DNA of 5,263 nt from Synergistaceae bacterium (GTDB lineage: Bacteria; Synergistota; Synergistia; Synergistales; Aminobacteriaceae): the NCBI GenBank assembly GCA_017458545.1, contig JAFTBA010000366.1, positions 1 through 5,263 on the forward strand, read 5' to 3'. The translations under genes and the position numbers were made by a program. The notes under the pieces were generated by a model, which searched no databases, was not told the origin of the DNA, and saw only the letters and a list, made by a program, of their open reading frames with translations. Shown piece by piece: positions 1-5,263 of this stretch (position 1 is its first letter; every line of letters begins with the position of its first letter).

Positions 1-1
1 G

Positions 2-484
2 AATGATGAGGACTTATTGAACAGTGATAATCCGTTCGACAGTTTTATTTACGCAGCTAAGAAATACAGCGATTACATGAGCGATGACGCTCAGAAAGTG
101 AAACTCGAATATTTGCTGAAGATCACAAGAAGCCTTCAGGCTCTCGGATTAAATACAAGGGAACGCGAGGGTATTCTTGTTCTTGTAACCCGTCTGATTA
201 ATCTTGAGGATAAGACTTTGCGGAAGCAATATTTTGACGAACTGGAAAAGTTGAAAGGAGAGAGTAATAGCATGGCTGAATTAACTTGGATTGAGGAACA
301 TTTCCGTGATAAAGCCGTTTCAGAGGGTATTACTAAGGGTATTGCTAAGGGTATTGCTATCGGTGAAGCTCGAGGCAAAGAACAGGGCCGTTCCGAGATA
401 TTAAACGCAGCAATCAACTTCATGCGTTCCAACGGTATGACGAACGAACAGATAGACAGTTTCAGAAATTCATTTTTGAAATAG
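2..484 (+). CDS. Rpn-family PD-(D/E)XK nuclease / putative transposase, C-terminal part (5' end outside window)
   Basis: The reading frame is open from the left edge of the window (codons from base 2) to the TAG at 482-484, giving 160 visible residues. The TTG at base 17 is only the first possible start inside the window and has no Shine-Dalgarno sequence in front of it, so I treat the gene as 5'-truncated by the window edge. The visible part begins with a Leu-Leu-Asn-Ser-Asp-Asn-Pro-Phe stretch, followed by a helical region rich in Leu, Lys and Glu. After that come six Gly-led four-residue repeats and a short C-terminal helix. This layout is typical of the region after the nuclease core in Rpn/PDDEXK_2 proteins, which are usually about 300 residues long. 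The catalytic Asp/Glu/Lys motif would lie upstream and cannot be checked. Family members are DNA endonucleases first described as recombination-promoting, and some act in phage defence. The family call rests on recognising the C-terminal pattern, without a search. Confidence 0.75.
   Translation, partial: NDEDLLNSDNPFDSFIYAAKKYSDYMSDDAQKVKLEYLLKITRSLQALGLNTREREGILVLVTRLINLEDKTLRKQYFDELEKLKGESNSMAELTWIEEHFRDKAVSEGITKGIAKGIAIGEARGKEQGRSEILNAAINFMRSNGMTNEQIDSFRNSFLK
254..260 (+). promoter_or_regulatory. Internal Shine-Dalgarno site inside the Rpn gene
   Basis: AAAGGAG lies inside the Rpn coding sequence, 11 bases before the in-frame ATG at 272. It is a six-base perfect match to the anti-Shine-Dalgarno core (AAGGAG). 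The spacing is slightly long but usable. The codons that form it (Lys-Gly-Glu) do not force this exact sequence. It is the main evidence that a second, shorter protein is translated from this gene. Confidence 0.55.
272..484 (+). CDS. Predicted intragenic small protein, RpnS-like C-terminal antitoxin (internal start of the Rpn gene)
   Basis: This is a 70-residue protein in the same frame as the Rpn gene, starting at the ATG at 272 behind the AAAGGAG at 254-260. It begins Met-Ala-Glu-Leu-Thr-Trp. It then carries six consecutive four-residue units, each starting with Gly (the first three are GITK, GIAK and GIAI), and ends in a short helix containing a 'GMTNEQID' turn. What is known: in enterobacterial Rpn genes the small, variable C-terminal domain (RpnS) is translated separately from an internal start. 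It dimerises through a helix built of four-residue repeats and blocks the toxic full-length nuclease (RpnL). What is inferred: the same arrangement operates here, because both hallmarks, the internal ribosome binding site and the tetrad repeats, are visible. Alternatively the internal start may be unused, and the region is simply the C-terminal tail of the nuclease. Confidence 0.5.
   Translation: MAELTWIEEHFRDKAVSEGITKGIAKGIAIGEARGKEQGRSEILNAAINFMRSNGMTNEQIDSFRNSFLK
326..397 (+). repeat. Six tandem 12-base units encoding Gly-x-x-x tetrads
   Basis: Six consecutive 12-base units run in frame with the Rpn gene, at 326-337, 338-349, 350-361, 362-373, 374-385 and 386-397. Every unit starts with a Gly codon (GGT or GGC). 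The first three are nearly identical DNA: GGTATTACTAAG, GGTATTGCTAAG and GGTATTGCTATC. The last three are diverged and richer in charged residues (Glu, Arg, Lys). The encoded stretch should form a single long helix with Gly on one face, which is the dimer helix described for RpnS domains. The near-identity of the first units suggests recent duplication of a 12-base unit. Confidence 0.85.
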
Positions 485-540
485 TTGTTAAAGACTCCTT
501 CAGGTCATCGACAACTTGAAGAAGTTTGATAATAAATGAA

Positions 541-548
541 AAAGGGGG
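541..548 (+). promoter_or_regulatory. Ribosome binding site that sets the start of the RND transporter
   Basis: AAAGGGGG is a Shine-Dalgarno sequence matching AAAGGAGG at seven of eight positions, with the odd base still able to form a G-U pair. It lies 11 bases before the ATG at 560 and inside the first codons of the longer possible reading frame from the ATG at 536. It therefore favours 560 as the start. A TTG at 554, with 5-base spacing, is a second possibility. The upstream ATG at 536 has only a weak GAAG-type match in front of it. Confidence 0.65.
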
Positions 549-559
549 AATCTTTGGTA

Positions 560-3500
560 ATGGATATTGCTCGCGCGAGCATAAAACGTACTGTCGTTGT
601 GCTTTTCATTTGTCTTTTACTTACTCTTGGCGGTGTATCTGCCTATTTCAGCATCGGTAAACTTGAGGACCCTGCCTTCACAATCAAAACTGCTGTAGTA
701 ACAATCATGTACCCGGGTTCAACAGTTTACGAGGCCGAACAGGAAGCCGCAAGCAGAATGGAAGACGCTATTCAGGCTATGGGTGAGATTAAGAAAATCA
801 GAACCCGATGCAGTCCGGGTTCAGCAGTAATTTACGTTGACATTAAAGACGAATTTACAGCTGCTGACCTTCCGCAAGTCTGGAATATACTCAGGCAGAA
901 AGTTCATGATGCTCTTGGCAATTTACCTTCAGGCTGCTCAGTCTCAATCAATAATGATTTCGGTGATGTATTCGGCCAGTATTACGCCCTCACAGGCGAC
1001 GGCTACACAATGAGAGAGTTATATGATTATGCCGACTTTCTCAAAAAAGAATTGGTCTTAGTCCCCGAAGTCGCTAAAGTCAATATCATCGGTGAACAGA
1101 CTGAAGCAGTTTACGTTGAATTTTCATCCTCACGTCTGCGCTCTTTGGGAATATCATCAGCTGCTATATTCGATGTCCTCAATCAGCAGAATACTCTTTC
1201 CGAAATGGGTAAAACTTTTTACGGGGAGCAGTACGTAACCATAAACCCGACAGGCGGACTCCTGAACGTTGAGGATTTCGGCGAAACCGTTATCGGCGGA
1301 TCTGAAGGACGGCTCATAAGACTCAAGGAAGTTGCCGAAATCCGCAGGGATTACGTTAATCCTCAGTCCATGATGATGTATTTCAACGGTCAGCCTGCTT
1401 TGGGAATAGGAATATCTACCGTTACGGGCGGTAATGTCGTTACTATGGGGCAGGCAGTTGAAAAACGCCTCGAAGAACTCGAAGAAGACTGCCCAATCGG
1501 TATGGAACTGAACCAGATTTATATGCAGTCCGAAGGCGTTGTTAATTCCGTAAACGATTTCGTTATCAACCTCATTGAATCTCTGGTTATAGTTGTCGGC
1601 GTTCTGCTTGTGTTCATGGGAATGAGATCCGGTTTGATAATCGGTATCGTTTTACTCCTGACAGTCGCTGCGACTCTCATAGTCATGAATCAACAGGGCA
1701 TTTTCTTACAGCAGGTTTCACTCGCAGCAATGATTATCGCGTTAGGCTCATTAGTCGACAATGCCATAGTCGTTACTGAGGGAATGCTCATAGGCATTCA
1801 GCGAGGACAATCCGCCGAAGATGCTGCCTCCGACACTGTATCGGGTTCAGCCTGGTCAATGCTCGGAGGAACTTTCATAGCTGTTCTGGCATTCGCACCT
1901 ATCGGATTGTCCCCTGACAACACAGGCGAATACTGCCGAAGTCTTCTTCAGGTCGTCGGAATATCAATGATGTTAAGCTGGCTATTTGCGATTACCGCTA
2001 CACCTGTCATAGGGAACTTGATGCTTAAACCCCCGAAACAGTCAGGAGGAGACCCATATGACAGTTTTCTGTTCAGGGCTTACAGGGCATTCCTTGAGGG
2101 CTGTATGCACAGGAGACTTCTGACAATAGCCGTTGTAATGGTAATGTTTGCTTTCTCGCTTATTACGCTGATTACATCCGTCGAAAAAGTATTCTTCCCC
2201 GGCTCAACAGCTATGTATTTCGTTGCTGATTTATGGCAGCGTGAAGGAACTTCGATAAACGTTCAGAGGGATATGACTGAAAAACTTGCCGAACGTTTAC
2301 GCAAACGCCCTGACGTTAAAAACGTTACGAGCACAATCGGAGGCGGTAATTTAAGATTCATGCTGACTTATTCGCCGCCTGATTCAGATAATGCTTTCTC
2401 CGAACTTCTCGTTGAAGTTAAACCGGGCGGAGACCCTAAAGAAATTCTCAGAGAGACACAGAGCATTATTGACAACGAAATGCCCGGTGTAACAGGCGTT
2501 TGCAAACTGTTCTCGAAGGGTTCAAGTATGGCTCCTGTCATTGAGGCAAGATTTTACGGCGATGACCCTCTTGTTCTCCGCAGCCTCGCTCAGAAAGCAC
2601 GCGAAATTATGGAACAGGACCCTATACATAACTGCGTCAGACTCGACTGGAACGACCGTGTTACAGTATTCCGCCCTCAGATTCGCAAGGACAGAATGCA
2701 GAGTTTAGGTTTAACACGTCCGCTGATAAACAATGCCATACTCACAGGCACTACAGGCGTAACAGTCGGGGCATTCAGGGACAAGAATAAATCCCTTCCT
2801 ATTTTGTTCGGACTTCTTCCCGAAGAACGCAACAGAATCGAAAATTTGCAGTCATTACCTGTATGGTCTCCGTCAGCAAACAAAGCAGTAACTTTAGGCT
2901 CAGTGATTTCGGATATTGAACTGTCCTATGAGGACAACGTTATTATGCGCAGAAACAGAAGAAGAGTTCTTACCGTTGCAAGCGATGTACTTCTGGGCGG
3001 CAACGTCTCCGAAATGCAGGAGAGAATACGCGCAAAAGTTGAAGCTATACCTCTGCCGTTCGGGTACAGGTTTGAATGGGGCGGTGAGGACGAAAGCCAG
3101 CAGGATGCCATGAACGGAATGGCAAAACTATTCCTTCCGTGCCTGATACTCATGTTTACGATAATGGTGTTCCTGTTTAACGGGTTCCGTCAGCCGTTTA
3201 TCATTTTCGGCTCTATACCGTTAATCGTCATAGGAGTTGTACTCGGTCTTTTTCTTGCGAGAAAACCGCTGGACTTCCTTTCAATCGTAGGCATTCTCAG
3301 CCTTGTTGGAATGCTCGCTAAAAACTCAATCGTCCTGTTGGATCAGGTTGCGAGTGATTTCGCTTCAGGCAAAGACCGTTACCTTGCCATCGTTGAAACA
3401 GGCGTCAGCAGGTTAAGACCTGTAGCAATGTCAGCAGTAACTACAGTTCTCGGAATGATACCGTTAATTTGGGACAGTATGTTCGGTCCTATGGCAGTAA

Positions 3501-3634
3501 CGATTATGGGAGGTCTGACAGTCAGCACAGTACTCACGATGGTATTCATACCTGTTATGACTGCGGTTGCTTATAACGTTCCCAATCCTGGCGATGACAG
3601 CAGGAATGATGATGAAGAATACGAAGAGGAATAA
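560..3634 (+). CDS. RND-family multidrug efflux transporter (AcrB/TriC-like inner membrane pump)
   Basis: This is a proton-driven exporter of the resistance-nodulation-division superfamily, the inner-membrane pump of a tripartite efflux system. From the ATG at 560 it has 1024 residues, normal for the family, and both halves repeat the same plan. TM1 is at about residues 11-33, followed by a periplasmic porter domain to about 330 and TM2-TM6 at about 334-485. TM7 is at about 520-541, followed by a second porter domain to about 855 and TM8-TM12 at about 857-1003. Proton-relay residues can be matched to AcrB. TM4 has Asp400 but Asn401 in place of the usual second Asp. TM10 has Lys921 in 'LAKNS', and TM11 opens with Arg953 in 'RLRP'. 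The N-terminal 'KLEDPAFTIKTA' and 'FGDVFG' stretches resemble the TriC/MexK branch. The protein ends in a highly acidic tail after about residue 1007. An adaptor gene follows after 30 bases. Class is certain; the substrate is unknown. Confidence 0.96.
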   Translation: MDIARASIKRTVVVLFICLLLTLGGVSAYFSIGKLEDPAFTIKTAVVTIMYPGSTVYEAEQEAASRMEDAIQAMGEIKKIRTRCSPGSAVIYVDIKDEFTAADLPQVWNILRQKVHDALGNLPSGCSVSINNDFGDVFGQYYALTGDGYTMRELYDYADFLKKELVLVPEVAKVNIIGEQTEAVYVEFSSSRLRSLGISSAAIFDVLNQQNTLSEMGKTFYGEQYVTINPTGGLLNVEDFGETVIGGSEGRLIRLKEVAEIRRDYVNPQSMMMYFNGQPALGIGISTVTGGNVVTMGQAVEKRLEELEEDCPIGMELNQIYMQSEGVVNSVNDFVINLIESLVIVVGVLLVFMGMRSGLIIGIVLLLTVAATLIVMNQQGIFLQQVSLAAMIIALGSLVDNAIVVTEGMLIGIQRGQSAEDAASDTVSGSAWSMLGGTFIAVLAFAPIGLSPDNTGEYCRSLLQVVGISMMLSWLFAITATPVIGNLMLKPPKQSGGDPYDSFLFRAYRAFLEGCMHRRLLTIAVVMVMFAFSLITLITSVEKVFFPGSTAMYFVADLWQREGTSINVQRDMTEKLAERLRKRPDVKNVTSTIGGGNLRFMLTYSPPDSDNAFSELLVEVKPGGDPKEILRETQSIIDNEMPGVTGVCKLFSKGSSMAPVIEARFYGDDPLVLRSLAQKAREIMEQDPIHNCVRLDWNDRVTVFRPQIRKDRMQSLGLTRPLINNAILTGTTGVTVGAFRDKNKSLPILFGLLPEERNRIENLQSLPVWSPSANKAVTLGSVISDIELSYEDNVIMRRNRRRVLTVASDVLLGGNVSEMQERIRAKVEAIPLPFGYRFEWGGEDESQQDAMNGMAKLFLPCLILMFTIMVFLFNGFRQPFIIFGSIPLIVIGVVLGLFLARKPLDFLSIVGILSLVGMLAKNSIVLLDQVASDFASGKDRYLAIVETGVSRLRPVAMSAVTTVLGMIPLIWDSMFGPMAVTIMGGLTVSTVLTMVFIPVMTAVAYNVPNPGDDSRNDDEEYEEE

Positions 3635-3648
3635 AAATTTTTCAGCAG

Positions 3649-3657
3649 AAAGGTGAT
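3649..3657 (+). promoter_or_regulatory. Ribosome binding site that sets the start of the adaptor gene
   Basis: AAAGGTGAT pairs fully over AGGTGAT with the 3' end of 16S rRNA, and it sits 7 bases before the GTG at 3665. It overlaps the GTG at 3653, which would give four more residues but would then have no ribosome binding site of its own. The start is therefore placed at 3665. Confidence 0.75.
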
Positions 3658-3664
3658 ACAGAAA

Positions 3665-4777
3665 GTGAAAAGGCTTATTGAGATAATAATTCTTGTAGGT
3701 TTAGTTTTCGGGGCATATAAAGGTCTTGAAGTTATGCGCAGTCAACAGGCTGAAGTCCCTCAGAAAGAAGTTATCCGTCCCGTTAAAACAGTTACTCTCA
3801 GGAGCAACGGTAAGGGCGGTTTATGGCAGTATTACGGGACATTGCAGGGCGGAAAACGTGTTGATTTATCCTTCAGGGTATCAGGGCCTATAAGGAGCAT
3901 AAAAGTTGACAAGGGTGCTTCTGTTAAAAAGGGTCAGCTGCTTGCGACGTTAGACCCGCGCGATTACCAGACGCAGTTGAAACAGGCTCAGAGCAATCAG
4001 GCACAGGCACAGGCTCAGTACGAAAATGCTGAGGCTAATTTCAAGCGTTATGAGAATCTCTACAAGCAGAAAGTTGTTCCGAGATCTACTTACGACACTT
4101 ACAAGACTCAGATGAATGTTGCTTTATCCTCATTGAATGTTGCTAAGGCTTCAACTACTGCAGTACGCGACTCGTTGAAAGATACTGAACTGCGGGCACC
4201 GTTTGACGGGGTAATTGTTGACAGAATGGTCGAGAGTTTTCAGGACGTAACAGCCAAACAGACGATTTTCATTCTTCAGGACATATCCATGCTTGAAATC
4301 GTTTTCAACGTTCCTGATAATGATGTAATCTGGGCATCAAAGGCAACTTCATCAAGACCCGATTCAATCCGTGCAAAATTCGACGCAATACCCGGAAAAA
4401 CTTTCCCTTTGACAGTAAAAGAGTTTGTGCTGCAGGCTGACCGAAGCACTAACACATTCCCTGTAACCGCCGTAATGCCTCAGCAGGAAGATGTTTCATT
4501 ACTGCCCGGAATGACTGCTACAGTAGAGGTTGAGGTATCGGATTTAGAGGGCGGTGAAAGAGTTTTCACAGTTCCTCAGACAGCACTGGTTACGAGCGGA
4601 GATCAGAGCTATGTATGGCGCTGCGATAACAACGTTGTGAAACGTGTCGGCGTCAGGCAGAATACACCGCATAACAACGGGTTCATTGACATTTCAAGCG
4701 AACAGCTCAGGGACGGGAACAAAATTGTTGTGGCAGGTGCTCATCTTTTACATGAGGGGCAGAAAGTAAGAATGTAA
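3665..4777 (+). CDS. RND efflux membrane fusion protein (periplasmic adaptor, AcrA/HlyD type)
   Basis: This 370-residue adaptor starts at a GTG and links the inner-membrane pump to a TolC-like channel. A hydrophobic segment at about residues 3-19 is followed by a charged stretch. No lipobox Cys is present, so it should be an uncleaved membrane anchor or signal sequence and not a lipoprotein. The first half of the barrel-sandwich (lipoyl-like) domain is at about 69-100 ('SFRVSGPIRSIKVDKGASV'). An alpha-helical hairpin rich in Gln and Ala covers about 102-172, and the second lipoyl half is at about 176-190 ('LRAPFDGVIVDR'). The beta-barrel and membrane-proximal domains run to the C-terminus. 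At the hairpin tip Arg128 and Leu132 match the channel-contacting R-L-S motif of AcrA, but the Ser position is Pro139. The gene is 30 bases downstream of the transporter, on the same strand, and is followed by a terminator, so the two form one operon. No second adaptor and no outer-membrane channel gene are seen. Confidence 0.95.
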   Translation: MKRLIEIIILVGLVFGAYKGLEVMRSQQAEVPQKEVIRPVKTVTLRSNGKGGLWQYYGTLQGGKRVDLSFRVSGPIRSIKVDKGASVKKGQLLATLDPRDYQTQLKQAQSNQAQAQAQYENAEANFKRYENLYKQKVVPRSTYDTYKTQMNVALSSLNVAKASTTAVRDSLKDTELRAPFDGVIVDRMVESFQDVTAKQTIFILQDISMLEIVFNVPDNDVIWASKATSSRPDSIRAKFDAIPGKTFPLTVKEFVLQADRSTNTFPVTAVMPQQEDVSLLPGMTATVEVEVSDLEGGERVFTVPQTALVTSGDQSYVWRCDNNVVKRVGVRQNTPHNNGFIDISSEQLRDGNKIVVAGAHLLHEGQKVRM

Positions 4778-4800
4778 CTTCTTCAGGGTCAAATAAAATT

Positions 4801-4840
4801 TATCCCTCTCCTGAAATTTTTAGGGAGAGGGATATTTTTT
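4801..4840 (+). terminator. Intrinsic terminator of the efflux operon
   Basis: Bases 4801-4811 pair perfectly with 4824-4834 (11 base pairs, core ATCCCTCTCC against GGAGAGGGAT), with a further T-G pair and a loop of about 10 bases. Six T residues follow at 4835-4840. It starts 24 bases after the adaptor stop codon. Read on the other strand, the hairpin is followed by a weaker AATTTTATTT tract, so it may also stop transcription leaking through from the tRNA side. Confidence 0.9.
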
Positions 4841-4867
4841 CCTGTGAACTACCCAAGTCTAACAGTC

Positions 4868-4896
4868 AAAAAACACCACCGACTAGGTCAGTGGTG
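4868..4896 (-). terminator. Intrinsic terminator of the tRNA operon
   Basis: On the minus strand, a 10-base-pair stem (complement of 4887-4896 with complement of 4874-4883) closes a three-base loop and is followed directly by six T residues (4873 down to 4868). One position is C/A on the plus strand, a mismatch there, but becomes a G-U pair in minus-strand RNA. The hairpin is therefore complete only in the direction of the tRNA genes. It begins about 25 bases after the tRNA-Lys 3' end. Confidence 0.8.
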
Positions 4897-4921
4897 CTGA
4901 TTAAACGGATTTTTCGATTAA

Positions 4922-4994
<73 letters not shown>

Positions 4995-5015
4995 GTATTA
5001 AATTTTCATTTTTAC

Positions 5016-5092
5016 TGGCGCGCCCGGCAGGACTTGAACCCGCTGCCTGAAGATCCGAAGTCTTCCGCTCTATCCAGATGAGCTACGAACGC
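5016..5092 (-). tRNA. tRNA-Arg (anticodon TCG)
   Basis: This is a minus-strand cloverleaf of 74 bases plus an encoded CCA (5016-5018). The acceptor stem GCGTTCG/CGGGCGC pairs with two G-U pairs and the discriminator is G. The D-stem is GCTC/GAGC. The anticodon stem GAAGA/TCTTC carries loop CTTCGGA, and the T-arm is GCGGG-TTCAAGT-CCTGC. Anticodon TCG reads CGA and, by wobble, other CGN codons. It lies 21 bases upstream of tRNA-Lys in transcription order. Confidence 0.95.
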
Positions 5093-5103
5093 TTTTTAAC
5101 AAC

Positions 5104-5181
5104 TGGGGTGAGTGAAGGGACTTGAACCCTCAACCGCCGGAACCACAATCCGAAGCTCTAACCAATTGCGCTACACTCACC
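5104..5181 (-). tRNA. tRNA-His (anticodon GTG)
   Basis: This is a minus-strand cloverleaf with an encoded CCA (5104-5106). The anticodon stem TCGGA/TCCGG carries loop TTGTGGT, so the anticodon is GTG. Two histidine identity marks are visible: discriminator C73 (base 5107) and an encoded extra G at position -1 (base 5181) that can pair with it, giving an eight-pair acceptor stem. The T-arm is GAGGG-TTCAAGT-CCCTT. The D-stem GCGC/GAGC has one G-A mismatch. It is separated from tRNA-Arg(TCG) by 11 bases. Confidence 0.96.
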
Positions 5182-5193
5182 ATGTTATTCTAA

Positions 5194-5263
5194 TGGCGCG
5201 CCCTGCAGGATTCGAACCCGCGGCCTACGGCTTAGAAGGCCGTTGCTCTATCCAGCTGAGCTA
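5194..5263 (-). tRNA. tRNA-Arg (anticodon TCT), 5' acceptor strand cut off by the window edge
   Basis: On the minus strand the gene enters the window at position 8 of the tRNA (bases TA). The D-stem GCTC/GAGC is complete. The anticodon stem ACGGC/GCCGT has loop CTTCTAA, so the anticodon is TCT, reading AGA and AGG. The T-arm is GCGGG-TTCGAAT-CCTGC, and the 3' acceptor strand AGGGCGC is followed by G and an encoded CCA (5194-5196). Only the seven-base 5' acceptor strand is missing, lying just beyond base 5263. It is 12 bases from tRNA-His. The promoter of the cluster must be further to the right, outside the window. Confidence 0.93.

Noticed and set aside
326..397. CRISPR-like array
   Set aside because: The units are 12 bases, directly adjacent with no spacers, and in frame within a protein.
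136..432. 98-residue minus-strand open frame
   Set aside because: It is antisense to the Rpn gene, its composition looks like the complement of a coding frame, and it has no ribosome binding site or family resemblance.
17..484. TTG at 17 as the true start of the first gene
   Set aside because: The frame stays open to the left edge, no Shine-Dalgarno sequence precedes 17, and the family is about twice this length, so the start lies outside the window.
483..516. AGTTGT/ACAACT inverted repeat as terminator of the Rpn gene
   Set aside because: It has only six outer pairs, a large interrupted loop and no T-tract after it. Read-through from the Rpn gene into the efflux operon cannot be excluded.
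528..533. GATAAT as a -10 promoter element for the efflux operon
   Set aside because: No convincing -35 is found 16-18 bases upstream, and transcription would start almost on the Shine-Dalgarno sequence. A promoter for the operon is not identifiable by eye.
536..559. ATG at 536 as the start of the RND transporter
   Set aside because: The best Shine-Dalgarno sequence (541-548) lies inside this extension and serves the ATG at 560. The family N-terminus also begins at the Met-Asp-Ile-Ala-Arg segment.
2677..3153. Short open frames in other phases and on the minus strand inside the RND gene
   Set aside because: They overlap a certain coding region, are under 80 residues and show no start signals or recognisable motifs.
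3633..3642. A5T5 palindrome between the transporter and adaptor genes as a terminator
   Set aside because: It has no GC stem or usable loop. The 30-base gap and the ribosome binding site indicate co-transcription.
3653..3664. GTG at 3653 as the start of the adaptor
   Set aside because: It overlaps the strong Shine-Dalgarno sequence itself; the GTG at 3665 has ideal 7-base spacing.

Overview
The window comes from a diderm (Gram-negative-type) bacterium of moderate GC, judged by eye at the mid-40s percent. The evidence is an inner-membrane RND pump with its periplasmic adaptor, which only makes sense in a two-membrane cell. The pump, a partial Rpn-type nuclease and the tRNAs would fit a gut or rumen anaerobe such as a Synergistota member. 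That assignment is a low-confidence guess, because the window contains no phylogenetic marker protein.

Layout, left to right. (1) Bases 2-484, + strand: the 3' part of an Rpn-family (PD-(D/E)XK, 'recombination-promoting nuclease / putative transposase') gene whose start lies outside the window. Inside it, at 272, an in-frame ATG sits behind a strong Shine-Dalgarno sequence. It would produce a separate 70-residue C-terminal protein containing six four-residue repeats. This is the gene-within-a-gene toxin/antitoxin arrangement known for enterobacterial Rpn proteins, and it is the most interesting item here. (2) Bases 560-3634 and 3665-4777, + strand: a two-gene efflux operon with a TriC/AcrB-like RND transporter (1024 aa) followed 30 bases later by a membrane fusion protein (370 aa). 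The operon ends at a strong intrinsic terminator at 4801-4840. The transporter-first order is the reverse of the usual one, and no outer-membrane channel gene is present. (3) Bases 4868-5263, - strand: the 3' end of a tRNA operon converging on the efflux operon. In transcription order it holds tRNA-Arg(UCT, cut by the window edge), tRNA-His(GTG), tRNA-Arg(TCG), tRNA-Lys(CTT), and then an intrinsic terminator with a six-T tract.

How the parts work together: the RND protein and the adaptor should form a proton-driven tripartite pump that recruits a TolC-like channel encoded elsewhere. The Rpn gene is a separate, probably defence-related module. The tRNA cluster is housekeeping. Between the two convergent terminators lie about 27 bases that show weak resemblance both to IS200/IS605-type ends and to the 5' part of the adjacent tRNA-Lys.
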